Source: a virus
Direction: 5' to 3' (one strand)
Virus record (IMG/VR): IMGVR_UViG_3300028802_000007
Location: 1 to 64,000 of that record
Length of the DNA stretch: 64,000 bases
The position numbers and the translations under genes were made by a program. Positions 36,143-44,974 of the stretch are shown here, piece by piece. The notes under the pieces are model-generated. The model worked only from the letters and a program-made list of their open reading frames with translations. It made no database searches and was not told where the DNA came from. Each line of letters starts with the position of its first letter. Position 1 is the stretch's first letter.

Positions 36143-37723
36143 CTACGCCGTGCGGGCTTGGCAGTACACGGTTATTCCGCCGGCTGGGGCCGACGTAAGC
36201 GTGAACGAGGCGGCGTCAGGATCGGTCTCGACGAAGGCCACACCCTTGACCAGCGGGGTCATCGTGCCGCCCGATCCGGTGTAAACCTGAAGCGTGCCCG
36301 GGATGTACGGCGGGACGATGTGGAAGAGGGTGCGGCTGCCGTTGGCGGCCTCGACCGCCTCGTCCGCGTAGTACGAACCGTACGGGTAGGAGTCGGACGT
36401 GGCGTCGGTCCCGACGACCGGCTGGGGCTGGGGCTTCGGGCGCATCTTGCGGAGGAACTGCCACCACCAGACGGGGTCCGACATCTGGAGGCCGAACGTG
36501 CCCTCGAACTGGACGAAGGTCACCGGATCGTTGTCGGGGTTGTCCGATGGCAGGGTCGGGAAGGTGATCTTCACCTGACGGAGCGGGACGTTGATGGTGT
36601 ACGGCGTGGCTCCGTTGTCCTCGCTGAAGGACCACAGGTTGAGGGTCGTGACCATGCCCGGGATGAGCTGCTGTCGCTCGCCGCCGGAGATCGGCACGTC
36701 GTGGCTGAACCACGTCAGGACGAACTGGCGATCGGGGTTGACCAGGCCCTGCGCTCCTGTCACGGGCGACGTGCCAGAGGTGGAGCCGCTGATGAGGGCG
36801 TTGGCTCGAGCGGTCACCTCAGCCGAGCTCTTGAAGCGGTCCTCGCCCGGGTGGTTCTCGGCCAACTGCCAGCGACCGTTGTCGGTGATGCTGGTCGCGT
36901 TGCTCTTGTGGGCCATCACGATGGTGCCGTTGGTACCGATAGGCGATCCGCCCCAGATGAAGACCTCGTTGATGACCGACGTGCCGTCGTCGGTGACGGT
37001 GCCGTCACGCCAGCCGATGAAGCTGGTGCCGTCGGGGATGTCGCTGAAGCCCCACGGTGCGGCGGTCGTCTGGAGGGCCAGCCAGTTGAGGTTGGCTCCG
37101 CCGTCCACCCAGTAGATGCAGGCGAGCTGGCCGTGGATCGTGGTCTCGATGACGAGCGAGTCGAGGACCGCACGCATCGTCTCGCCCTGGCTGGGCCAGA
37201 CGTACTTCACGGTGAAGTCGTTGACGTGATCGACCTTGGTGGTCACATCGAGCGTGCCGCCACCACTGAAGCCCAGATCGAAGTACTGCGCGTAGAGGGC
37301 GATGATGTGCTTGTCGTTGCCGTTGGCACCGACGCCGACCGACGGGATGATGTGGGTGTAGTCGGTGGTCCGGCGGAGGACGCGCTTGTCGAGCAGGTGG
37401 TTGTAGTCCACCCCGTCGAGCTGCCATCGGCGACCGGTCACGGGTTCTGACGTGTCGAGCGCCGGAAAGAAGAAGTCGCGGGTGACCTGAGTCACGAAGC
37501 CGCCGAACATCTGGACGGTGCCCAAGGTCATCTCGAGCCTGCCACCCGTGACGAACGAGTGGGTCTGGTTCGGGTCCTTGACCGTGATGTGGAAGGACCC
37601 GGGAACCGCCGCAGCTTGGAGCTCGAAGTAGGCGTCGATGTAGGTGCAGGACGTGGTGATGTCAGTCGTCGTGCCCGACGGGTCGATGTAGATGATGGTG
37701 ATGTCTTCGGGCACCTTGCTCAT
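36143..37723 (-). CDS. Tail-tip/baseplate protein
   Basis: The 526-residue product shares a domain with the giant protein encoded upstream: GVDYNHLLDKRVLRR here and GGDYNRFLDKRIL there, plus NEVFIWGG versus NDAIVWGAGKG and NGRWQLAEN versus HGRWQYGNF. This domain type occurs in phage distal-tail/baseplate hub proteins. The C-terminal 80 residues form a separate beta domain (GTLQVYTGSGGTMTPL). It overlaps the end of the giant gene by four bases and is expressed with the tail operon. Confidence 0.8.
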   Translation of the reverse strand: MSKVPEDITIIYIDPSGTTTDITTSCTYIDAYFELQAAAVPGSFHITVKDPNQTHSFVTGGRLEMTLGTVQMFGGFVTQVTRDFFFPALDTSEPVTGRRWQLDGVDYNHLLDKRVLRRTTDYTHIIPSVGVGANGNDKHIIALYAQYFDLGFSGGGTLDVTTKVDHVNDFTVKYVWPSQGETMRAVLDSLVIETTIHGQLACIYWVDGGANLNWLALQTTAAPWGFSDIPDGTSFIGWRDGTVTDDGTSVINEVFIWGGSPIGTNGTIVMAHKSNATSITDNGRWQLAENHPGEDRFKSSAEVTARANALISGSTSGTSPVTGAQGLVNPDRQFVLTWFSHDVPISGGERQQLIPGMVTTLNLWSFSEDNGATPYTINVPLRQVKITFPTLPSDNPDNDPVTFVQFEGTFGLQMSDPVWWWQFLRKMRPKPQPQPVVGTDATSDSYPYGSYYADEAVEAANGSRTLFHIVPPYIPGTLQVYTGSGGTMTPLVKGVAFVETDPDAASFTLTSAPAGGITVYCQARTA

Positions 37724-40700
37724 GGGAGGGCTCCGTTCGTGATGTAGGCCATTGTGACGTCGGCGCTCTCCGTCAAGGCTGCGTGCATCGTGATGAGACC
37801 GAAGTCGTCAGCGGTCAGGGTCCACGCCGATCCGCTCTGGAGGATGCCGTTGACGCTGACGAGGGCCGTCCCGGTCAGGATGGAGTTGGTCGCCTGCCAC
37901 AGGGAGTTCACCGGGTACGAGCCGCCCGACGGGGTGTCCAGCGGGGTCAACACGTCGTTCAGCAGGTGCGTGCCTGACGGCACGGAGCCGGGGCCTGACG
38001 GCGGGATGACGGTACAGGTCCCGACTTGGATCTCGCCGATGTTCGTGGTCCCGCTCGTCGCCCCGTTCTGGTTGACGAGGTAGACCCGGTTGTAGTTGTA
38101 GTGCAGCGAGTCGATGGCAACCGCCGCGCCCGCTGGCTTGCTCCCTGCCGAGTCGGGCCAGACGGTGAGGATGCCTGCTGACCCGTCGTACTCGGCGGTG
38201 TACCACGCGCCCGCGATCCAGGAAGAGCCACCTCCGACGTCGGCGAGGCTGAGCGTAAAGATCTGGGCCTGCACGGTCATGCGGATGGTCAGGCCGCCGC
38301 TTGGAGAGAACTGGAAGTACATCTCGATCCACCCGAAGCCCAGCGTGTTCTCGATCCTGAGCAACCACTGGGTGGAACCGCTGCCTCCACCGTTCGGGAG
38401 AGCGGTCGCCATGAGCCGCATGCTCAGGGTGAACCCCGGGTTGGCGAAGGGGACCACGTTCGAGTTGTAGTAGCCAGCGACGCCCAGGCTCTCGGCGAAG
38501 AAGGACGCACCGTTCACGCCGCTGTTCCCGCCACCGACGAACTGGGTCGTATACGCCGTGCCAGACGAACTCGTCCCGATCGTGTTCGTGCTGGTGGTCC
38601 GGTTGAAGTTGTCCCAGACGTAGACGTCAGCGCAGTTGGAGCCGCAGGGCATCCCCTCGTAGTCGAAGCCGATGGGTCCCCAGAAGGTGTCGGTGGTGTA
38701 GTTGGAAGACGACTGAGTGTTGAACCGCGTGTAGCCACCAGTCACGCCAGCCTGCGTCAACTCGACCATCCAGTCGGCGGGCTCGCTCGTGCCCCACCAG
38801 ACCTTGCCCCGACTGACGCTGGCGCTGTACTCCCACTTCAGGTTGATGTTGACGTTGGTGGGCACGTCGGGAATGCCCACAGAGGCAGAGCCCGCACCTG
38901 CCACGGCGAGCTGGAGCTCGCACCCAGCAGGGCTGATCTCCAAGGTCATCCTCCGCTCGCCGCCGGGGACCGGGGAGAAGGGGGCGCTGATCTGCTGGAC
39001 GACGAGACTGAACGCCACTGCGTGGCTACCGAAGGCTGTGCCGTATCGGATGAAGGTCGTACAGGTGAAGTCGTCTCGGAACGGGGCCGCGAAGACCGAG
39101 CCACTGTCTGGGATGTAGGCCATCACGGAGTTAGTGGTGCCACCGCTGTTGAGCGGGACTGCCGCGATCCCGTTCGATACAGCGATGCTGGGGTCACCCG
39201 AACCGTTCACCCACGCTGGACCGCCTTGACTCGGAATGCCCCAGCCGCCCGTCACGACGCGCTGGAAGTTGTCGAAGTTGGACCCGGAACAGGCGCTGAT
39301 GCCGTTGATGTTGAGCTCGTACAGCCGGACGGTCTGGCCGATGTTGGGCAGGAAGAACCAGAAGGTGTTCAGGGGCATCCCGGTGAAGGCCGTGCTCCCA
39401 CAGTCGAGCATGAAACCGGCGGGCTCCGACGCACCCTCCGCCCAGACGTTGGCCTGGACCTGACCACCAGTGATGACCATGTGGAAGTTCCAGATGCCGT
39501 CGTAGGCCAAGTAGGCGGCACCCGTGTTGATGCTGTCACTGACGGCTCCGCCACCCGCATCACTTCCGTACACGGCCCAGTACCCGTCGCCGCCGTCCTT
39601 GTCGATCCAGAAGTCGAAGCCCATATAGTCGTTGAAGAGTTGCGGATTGCCCTCGGACCAGTAGAACTGCGGCTGGGCGTTGTGGTCACCCTCCGTCGTC
39701 GTGTTGGCGATGGACATCTGCCACGTCATATCAACCGCAGACAGGCCCAGGCTGTCCAGCATCATCGTGATGTCCGACCCGCCTGAGCCTGTGTTCTGGG
39801 CCTGCTCAGGGTTGGCCTCAGCGAAGCCGCTGTACACACGGGTGGCACGGTTGATGGCATCGATCTCGTACTGAAGCTGCCCGGGCCCTGCCACCCACAC
39901 CCTGCCGGAGTCGCTCGTGGCCCAGCCACTCACCACAGAGCGGCTGAAGGTGTCGGTGATGCCGCAGTCAGCTTCGGTGCAGCCGGTCTCCTCCTGACCA
40001 CCGACCGGGAGGGGCGTCCCACCGCCACCGCCCAGACCCGGGTAGCCGGTCGGCAACCACGGATCGAACATGCTCCAGACCGCGTCGATCTCCCAACTCA
40101 ACTGGAGGGTGAAGAGCGGGTCGTCCGGCGTCGGCCAGGTGATGGTCATGGTGCGGATCGGGAGGACATCGTCGTGGGTGTCAGGAGCTCCCGGGTAGGC
40201 GGGCGGCATGTAGAACTGGGAGTTGTGGATGTTGACCACGTCGCCGACCGCGAAGACCGGCTCGTAGGTGCGAACCTCGATCGAGCGCATGGGGTTCTTG
40301 GCACCGCGCAGCGAGGCAGGGGAGCCCTCGACAGCCGCTCGAGCCACGGCGTTGGCGGTAGCCTGCTTGTAGATGCCGGAGGTGAAGTTGCCGTACTGCC
40401 AGCGGCCATGGTCGCTCTGGCTGGGGGCACTCTGGTAGCGGGACTTGACGATCTGATTGCTGCCCTTGCCAGCGCCCCAGACGATCGCATCGTTGATCAT
40501 CTCGGTCGCGTCCTCGACGATCCGCGCCTCGCGGTAGCCCACGTCCATCGCGCCCGACGGAGTGTCGGTCAGGGTGTACGGGCTGCTGACGAGGTCGGCA
40601 TCGACGTAGGTCACGACCTTCTGCGGGGTGACGTAGAAGATGGCTCCCGTGTCCCACGACAGGTGGAGCAGCACGTCTCGCAACGTGAAGCCACCTTGGG

Positions 40701-43700
40701 CCACGTTGCCACCGGTCTTGGCCGTCACGCCCTTGATGTCGAGGACGCCCTGACCGACGTGCTGGAAGTTCTTGGTGAAGCCGTCGGTGTCGAAGAACGG
40801 CCAGAGGTTGTTGAGGATGGTGTTGTCGGCGGTCCCAGCGGCGTAGTCCCACGTCCTGCCCGGGTGGGCAGAGTCGTGGAGGATGCGCTTGTCGAGGAAG
40901 CGGTTGTAGTCGCCGCCGACGATGTGGAAGATCCGGGCATCACTCAGCGGGGCCTTCTGGACCGGGAAGGGGAACGCTCTGGTGACCAGCAGGACCCAGC
41001 CGGCCCAGCGCAGGATGCCGCCGATGTAGAGCTCGATCACGTCGCCGGTCTCGAAGGTCAGGTCGTGGTCCTGGTCCACCACGTCGAACTCGCACTCACC
41101 GGTCTGGGCGTTGGTCTTGGCGCTGAACTTGGCCGTCTTCCAGATGACGTGGCCTCGAGACATCTCGACGCCGTTGATGTAGATGCGGGTCGGCACACCG
41201 GTCAGCGGCAGCGTCCCGTTGCCTCCGCCGGACCCACCGCCACCGCCAGATCCGCCACCGCCCCCGGTGCCCGGGATGAACCAGTTGTAGTCGATGGTGA
41301 ACGAGGGCTGGTACGTCAGGTTGATGAGGGCGTTGGCGGTGAAGGTGCCACCGAAGGTGTAGGCGAAGCGGGCGTCAGCGGTGAACGACCCGGTGCGGGT
41401 GCTCTTGAAGAGCGCGTTCGCCGTGAACGTGCCCGTCCGACTGGCCCTGATGGTGGCAGAGGCCCTGAAGTAGCCCTGCGTGATGAAGGCGTCGGCGGTA
41501 TAGGAGCCCGTCCTCGAGGCCTTGATGACGGCCCTGGCCGTGAACGAGCCGGTGCGGGTCGCTCTGATGTAGGCGTCGGCGGTGAAGCGCCTGCTGGCGA
41601 TGACCGCGTTGAGCAGGACTCTGTTGGGGGTGATGCCATAGAGCGCGAAGTTGTCGATCTTGCTGACTTCGCTACCCTCAGGGGAGTAGTAGAAGTCGAG
41701 GAAGGGAACCCCGTTGTTGACCGGGCCCACCTTGTCGTTCATCCGACCCGACGTCAGCGGCGACGACGGCCTCGCAGAGCCGACCTTCCAGACGCGCATC
41801 TCGACGTTCTGGAGAGCGTCGTAGACGAGCTCCGCCGTGTACCACGAGCTCGCATCCAGCGCGAGGGTGGCGTCGGGCACGTTCGGGGAGAAGGACCACT
41901 GACTGGTGCCGACACGCCAGTCACCGGACGTACCGTCCGCCGCGACGTACATGTAGACCGGAGTCGAGGGGTCGTCGAGGTTGATGCCGTACGCCGGGTG
42001 GGCGTTGGACTGGCTCGCCAGCGGCGGCACCCAGAAGTCGAACTGGACGGAGCCTGCTGTCGGACGCGCCCCGAAGCGCCACGACGAGTAGTTGTAGTCG
42101 GCTGGGTGGCCCGTTGGGTGAGCCGGCAGGACGATGCTCGCCCCATCGACGAAGACGTTGTCTGCCGACGACGTGGAGGTGTACGAGTCGTCGTTCGACC
42201 AGACCCACGGAGCCCCAAGCGATCCTGTCCCGGGCCCGACCGACCGGTTGAAGTCGTCACTGAGGACGACCGCGAAGGACTGGGTGATGGTGGCGAGGCG
42301 GATGGCGTCGGCGGTGAAGTAGCCACCGCTTGGGATCTTCAGCCAGGCGTTCGCCGTGAACGAGGCGGTGACGCTCTTCTTGATGGTCGCCGACGCGGTG
42401 TAGGAGCCGGTGCTGATGATCTTGATCCACGCAGACGCCGTGCGCGATCCGGTCTGGGTTCGGAAGCGAACCGCGTTCGCGGTGTACGAACCGGTCTGGG
42501 TGCGCTTGCGGATCGCGTCCGCCGTGAAGGTCGCGGTCTGGGTGCGCCGGGTGAAGGCATCTGCCGTGAACGAGCCGGTGCGGGCGGCGAAGATGACAGC
42601 GTTGGCGGTCAGACTCGAGGTCTGGTTCCGCAGGACGACGGCATTCGCCGTGTACGACCCGGAGCGGGTGACACCGATGACAGCGTTGGCCGTGAAGGAA
42701 CCGGATCGGCTGGCGCGGATCACGGCGTTGGCGGAGAAGGAGGACGCCCCGGACACGAAGAGCTGGGCGTCGGCGGTGAAGGACCCGGCCCGGGTCGCCT
42801 TCAGGACGGCATTCGCGGTCAGGGAACCAGTGACGGGCCTGAGGAGGAACGCGTCCGCCGTGAAGGAGCCAGTGGCAGTGCGCTGGATGACCGCGTCGGC
42901 TGTCGTCGATCCGGTGCGGGTCGCCTTGACCACGGCGTTCGCCGTGAAGGAGCCAGTGCGCGTGGCCTTGATCAGGGCGGCTGCGGTGAAGCTCCCCGTG
43001 CCCGTCGCCTTCAGGATGGCGTTCGCGGTGAAGGTGCCACCCGGGCCCACGCCAGTGCTGATGTAGGCATCGGCGGTGAGGTTCAGCGGCTTGGCGATGA
43101 ACGAGGCACCGATGAGGGCCTTGCGGTTCGCGGCACCACCGGTCGAGCCGATGGTGTACGAGCCTGAAGCAGCCGTCGCGATCTGGTAGTTGACCCCGAT
43201 GGGCGGACGACCGCCGGACTCGAAGTCCTCCGTCATGGAACCAGCCGGGGTCATGCCGACCGGGACGGTGTCGTTCCTCTGGAGGAGGCCGCTGACGAGG
43301 AGGATGACGTCGGCGAGGCCCGGGGTGATGGACTGCGTGCCAGCGGTGGTGAACGAGGACGTCCCGACGAAGGTGTCGAACGCCTTGATGTTCGAGAACT
43401 CCATGACGTCGAACGCGACGTTGTTGGCAGTGCCCGACCAGGTGACCGTGGTCGTCGCCGACAGCGATGTCGTGACGAACTGGTACCACATCACGATGGG
43501 CCAGTCGCCCGCCGTGACACCCGTGTACTCGCGGTCGATCTGTGTCCACGTCCCGTTGTTCAGGGACGCCGTCTCCGCCGTGACGCCGTTCCGCTTGGCG
43601 GAGGCCGCGACGAGGAGGTTGCCGATGGTCGGCGTGGCACCTAGCGTGATGGAGACGTTGGCCGACGCGGTGCCGCTGGACCCGTTGCTCTGGACCTTCG

Positions 43701-43953
43701 TGGCCGCCGTCTGGGAAACCGTCTTGAGGACGGCGTTGGCGGTGAAGGAGGCAGACGTGCCCAGCACCTTGATCACCGCGTTGGCGGTGAAGACGTTGAA
43801 GATCCTTGGGGCTAGGACCTCGACGGCAAGCTGAGTGACCCGGGCGTTGGGTACGCCGTTCTCGAGGGTCTCGGCTGCAAGCTGTGTGACTCGAGCGTTT
43901 GGAGTGCCTAGCTCGAGTGCCTCGATGGCGGCCTGCGTGACGCGGGTCGCCAT
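37720..43953 (-). CDS. Giant tail protein: repeats, baseplate-hub domain, lectin-like domains
   Basis: The 2077-residue protein is modular. Residues 1-60 have three RVTQLA(A/V)E units; about 85-290 a beta domain; about 300-560 copies of a 14-residue unit (GSFTANAVVKATRT). Next comes a LamG/concanavalin-like domain starting SDDFNRSVG (about 570-770), more repeats, and a Gly/Ser linker at about 900. A baseplate-hub domain like 36143-37723 lies at about 910-1310. Three further DxFxR-type lectin-like domains (DTFSRSV, DNFQRVV, DNFNRTT) and a C-terminal beta domain complete it. It probably forms the tail tip and binds host surface sugars. Confidence 0.85.
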   Translation of the reverse strand: MATRVTQAAIEALELGTPNARVTQLAAETLENGVPNARVTQLAVEVLAPRIFNVFTANAVIKVLGTSASFTANAVLKTVSQTAATKVQSNGSSGTASANVSITLGATPTIGNLLVAASAKRNGVTAETASLNNGTWTQIDREYTGVTAGDWPIVMWYQFVTTSLSATTTVTWSGTANNVAFDVMEFSNIKAFDTFVGTSSFTTAGTQSITPGLADVILLVSGLLQRNDTVPVGMTPAGSMTEDFESGGRPPIGVNYQIATAASGSYTIGSTGGAANRKALIGASFIAKPLNLTADAYISTGVGPGGTFTANAILKATGTGSFTAAALIKATRTGSFTANAVVKATRTGSTTADAVIQRTATGSFTADAFLLRPVTGSLTANAVLKATRAGSFTADAQLFVSGASSFSANAVIRASRSGSFTANAVIGVTRSGSYTANAVVLRNQTSSLTANAVIFAARTGSFTADAFTRRTQTATFTADAIRKRTQTGSYTANAVRFRTQTGSRTASAWIKIISTGSYTASATIKKSVTASFTANAWLKIPSGGYFTADAIRLATITQSFAVVLSDDFNRSVGPGTGSLGAPWVWSNDDSYTSTSSADNVFVDGASIVLPAHPTGHPADYNYSSWRFGARPTAGSVQFDFWVPPLASQSNAHPAYGINLDDPSTPVYMYVAADGTSGDWRVGTSQWSFSPNVPDATLALDASSWYTAELVYDALQNVEMRVWKVGSARPSSPLTSGRMNDKVGPVNNGVPFLDFYYSPEGSEVSKIDNFALYGITPNRVLLNAVIASRRFTADAYIRATRTGSFTARAVIKASRTGSYTADAFITQGYFRASATIRASRTGTFTANALFKSTRTGSFTADARFAYTFGGTFTANALINLTYQPSFTIDYNWFIPGTGGGGGSGGGGGSGGGNGTLPLTGVPTRIYINGVEMSRGHVIWKTAKFSAKTNAQTGECEFDVVDQDHDLTFETGDVIELYIGGILRWAGWVLLVTRAFPFPVQKAPLSDARIFHIVGGDYNRFLDKRILHDSAHPGRTWDYAAGTADNTILNNLWPFFDTDGFTKNFQHVGQGVLDIKGVTAKTGGNVAQGGFTLRDVLLHLSWDTGAIFYVTPQKVVTYVDADLVSSPYTLTDTPSGAMDVGYREARIVEDATEMINDAIVWGAGKGSNQIVKSRYQSAPSQSDHGRWQYGNFTSGIYKQATANAVARAAVEGSPASLRGAKNPMRSIEVRTYEPVFAVGDVVNIHNSQFYMPPAYPGAPDTHDDVLPIRTMTITWPTPDDPLFTLQLSWEIDAVWSMFDPWLPTGYPGLGGGGGTPLPVGGQEETGCTEADCGITDTFSRSVVSGWATSDSGRVWVAGPGQLQYEIDAINRATRVYSGFAEANPEQAQNTGSGGSDITMMLDSLGLSAVDMTWQMSIANTTTEGDHNAQPQFYWSEGNPQLFNDYMGFDFWIDKDGGDGYWAVYGSDAGGGAVSDSINTGAAYLAYDGIWNFHMVITGGQVQANVWAEGASEPAGFMLDCGSTAFTGMPLNTFWFFLPNIGQTVRLYELNINGISACSGSNFDNFQRVVTGGWGIPSQGGPAWVNGSGDPSIAVSNGIAAVPLNSGGTTNSVMAYIPDSGSVFAAPFRDDFTCTTFIRYGTAFGSHAVAFSLVVQQISAPFSPVPGGERRMTLEISPAGCELQLAVAGAGSASVGIPDVPTNVNINLKWEYSASVSRGKVWWGTSEPADWMVELTQAGVTGGYTRFNTQSSSNYTTDTFWGPIGFDYEGMPCGSNCADVYVWDNFNRTTSTNTIGTSSSGTAYTTQFVGGGNSGVNGASFFAESLGVAGYYNSNVVPFANPGFTLSMRLMATALPNGGGSGSTQWLLRIENTLGFGWIEMYFQFSPSGGLTIRMTVQAQIFTLSLADVGGGSSWIAGAWYTAEYDGSAGILTVWPDSAGSKPAGAAVAIDSLHYNYNRVYLVNQNGATSGTTNIGEIQVGTCTVIPPSGPGSVPSGTHLLNDVLTPLDTPSGGSYPVNSLWQATNSILTGTALVSVNGILQSGSAWTLTADDFGLITMHAALTESADVTMAYITNGALP
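42270..43085 (-). repeat. 42-bp tandem repeats encoding 14-residue units
   Basis: About 18 imperfect copies of a 42-base unit encode G-S-F-T-A-N/D-A-V-I/V-x-x-x-x-T on the minus strand; a shorter array lies at about 41300-41610 in the same gene. The protein pattern is conserved while the DNA copies have diverged. The same unit recurs about 60 times at 60.7-63.4 kb. Confidence 0.85.
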
Positions 43954-43956
43954 GGG

Positions 43957-44967
43957 CTACGCGACTTCCTTGGCTCCCGCCTCCATCGCATTGACGGTCG
44001 ATGCCGCCCACGTTGCGCCAGAGGGGTCCAGACGGTCGTAGATCTGCCTGTAGTCGAGATACGAGGCAGTGAGACCAGCGGTCGTGGTGCCGTCGTAGTC
44101 GGTGCTGCTGATGCGGATGACGGGCGCGATCGTCCGGGTCCCGGCGTCGTCCTTGCGGGAGATGAGGTTGGTCTGGACCGCGTAGACGGAGGTCGCCGTG
44201 CCGACGAGGTCGGCCAAGGTGGAGGTCTCCCGGTCGCCCGGGGTGGACGAACTGACGAACGTCGTATCGCCGTCGTGGAGGAGCGGATCGTCCCAGTCGG
44301 TGTAGACGCCGGTCCATGCCGTGTTCGCGCCGTTGCCGTTGGGCATCAGGGTCTCGATGCGGCAGTCACCCATCCAGTCGTTCGTCGGAGACGAGCCGGT
44401 GGTGTCGTTGCAGTAGATGTCATCGACGTACATCTGCTGGCTGTTCCCGGTCTCGAAGCTGAGAGTGTCGATGTTGGTCGAGCCGGTGTTCACGCTCGAG
44501 GCACTCATCTCCGCCGACGAGGACCCGTTCAGGCGGAGCTCGACCGCACCTGTGGAGGCGTTGACCACGCACTTGATGACGGCGTGGTACCAGGTGTTCA
44601 CGACGATGTTGGTGGTGCCCGTCGCGAGCGTCGTCCCGGCGGAGTTGATGAGTCGCAGGAACCGATCCGCACCGCTCACGATGAGGGTCATCCGCAGGAC
44701 GTTGGTGCCAGCGCCGCGCATGTAGAAGTGGGTGTCGGCGGAGGTGACCGCCGTCAGGTAGAAGGCGAAGCCACAGAACAACGTGCTGTACGTCGGCCCA
44801 CCGAGGCTGACATCGCTACGAGCGTTCACGAACCGTCCACTCTGGCCGGAGTTGAAGCGGGTGAACGTCGCGCCAGTCCCGACGGCATTCAGCGCAGCAG
44901 CCCAGCCCTTGATGGTGACTTGGGCGGCGGACAGATGGTCGAACCCTTCCATGAACACGACTGCCAT
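43957..44967 (-). CDS. LamG/concanavalin-like tail protein
   Basis: The 336-residue product starts MAVVFMEGFDHLSAAQVT and continues with jelly-roll strands typical of phage tail LamG-type proteins (FCGFAFYLTAVTSADTHFYM, NTWYHAVIKCVVNAST, LRLNGSSSAEMS, YVDDIYCND). Such proteins decorate tail tips and bind glycans. It lies between tape measure and giant tail protein, the usual site for distal tail components. Confidence 0.8.
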   Translation of the reverse strand: MAVVFMEGFDHLSAAQVTIKGWAAALNAVGTGATFTRFNSGQSGRFVNARSDVSLGGPTYSTLFCGFAFYLTAVTSADTHFYMRGAGTNVLRMTLIVSGADRFLRLINSAGTTLATGTTNIVVNTWYHAVIKCVVNASTGAVELRLNGSSSAEMSASSVNTGSTNIDTLSFETGNSQQMYVDDIYCNDTTGSSPTNDWMGDCRIETLMPNGNGANTAWTGVYTDWDDPLLHDGDTTFVSSSTPGDRETSTLADLVGTATSVYAVQTNLISRKDDAGTRTIAPVIRISSTDYDGTTTAGLTASYLDYRQIYDRLDPSGATWAASTVNAMEAGAKEVA

Positions 44968-44974
44968 CGGACTC

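Noticed and set aside
40174-43167. 997-codon plus-strand frame opposite the giant tail gene
   Set aside because: Antisense reading of repeats and GC-rich DNA; Arg/Gly/Val-rich low-complexity text without start signal.
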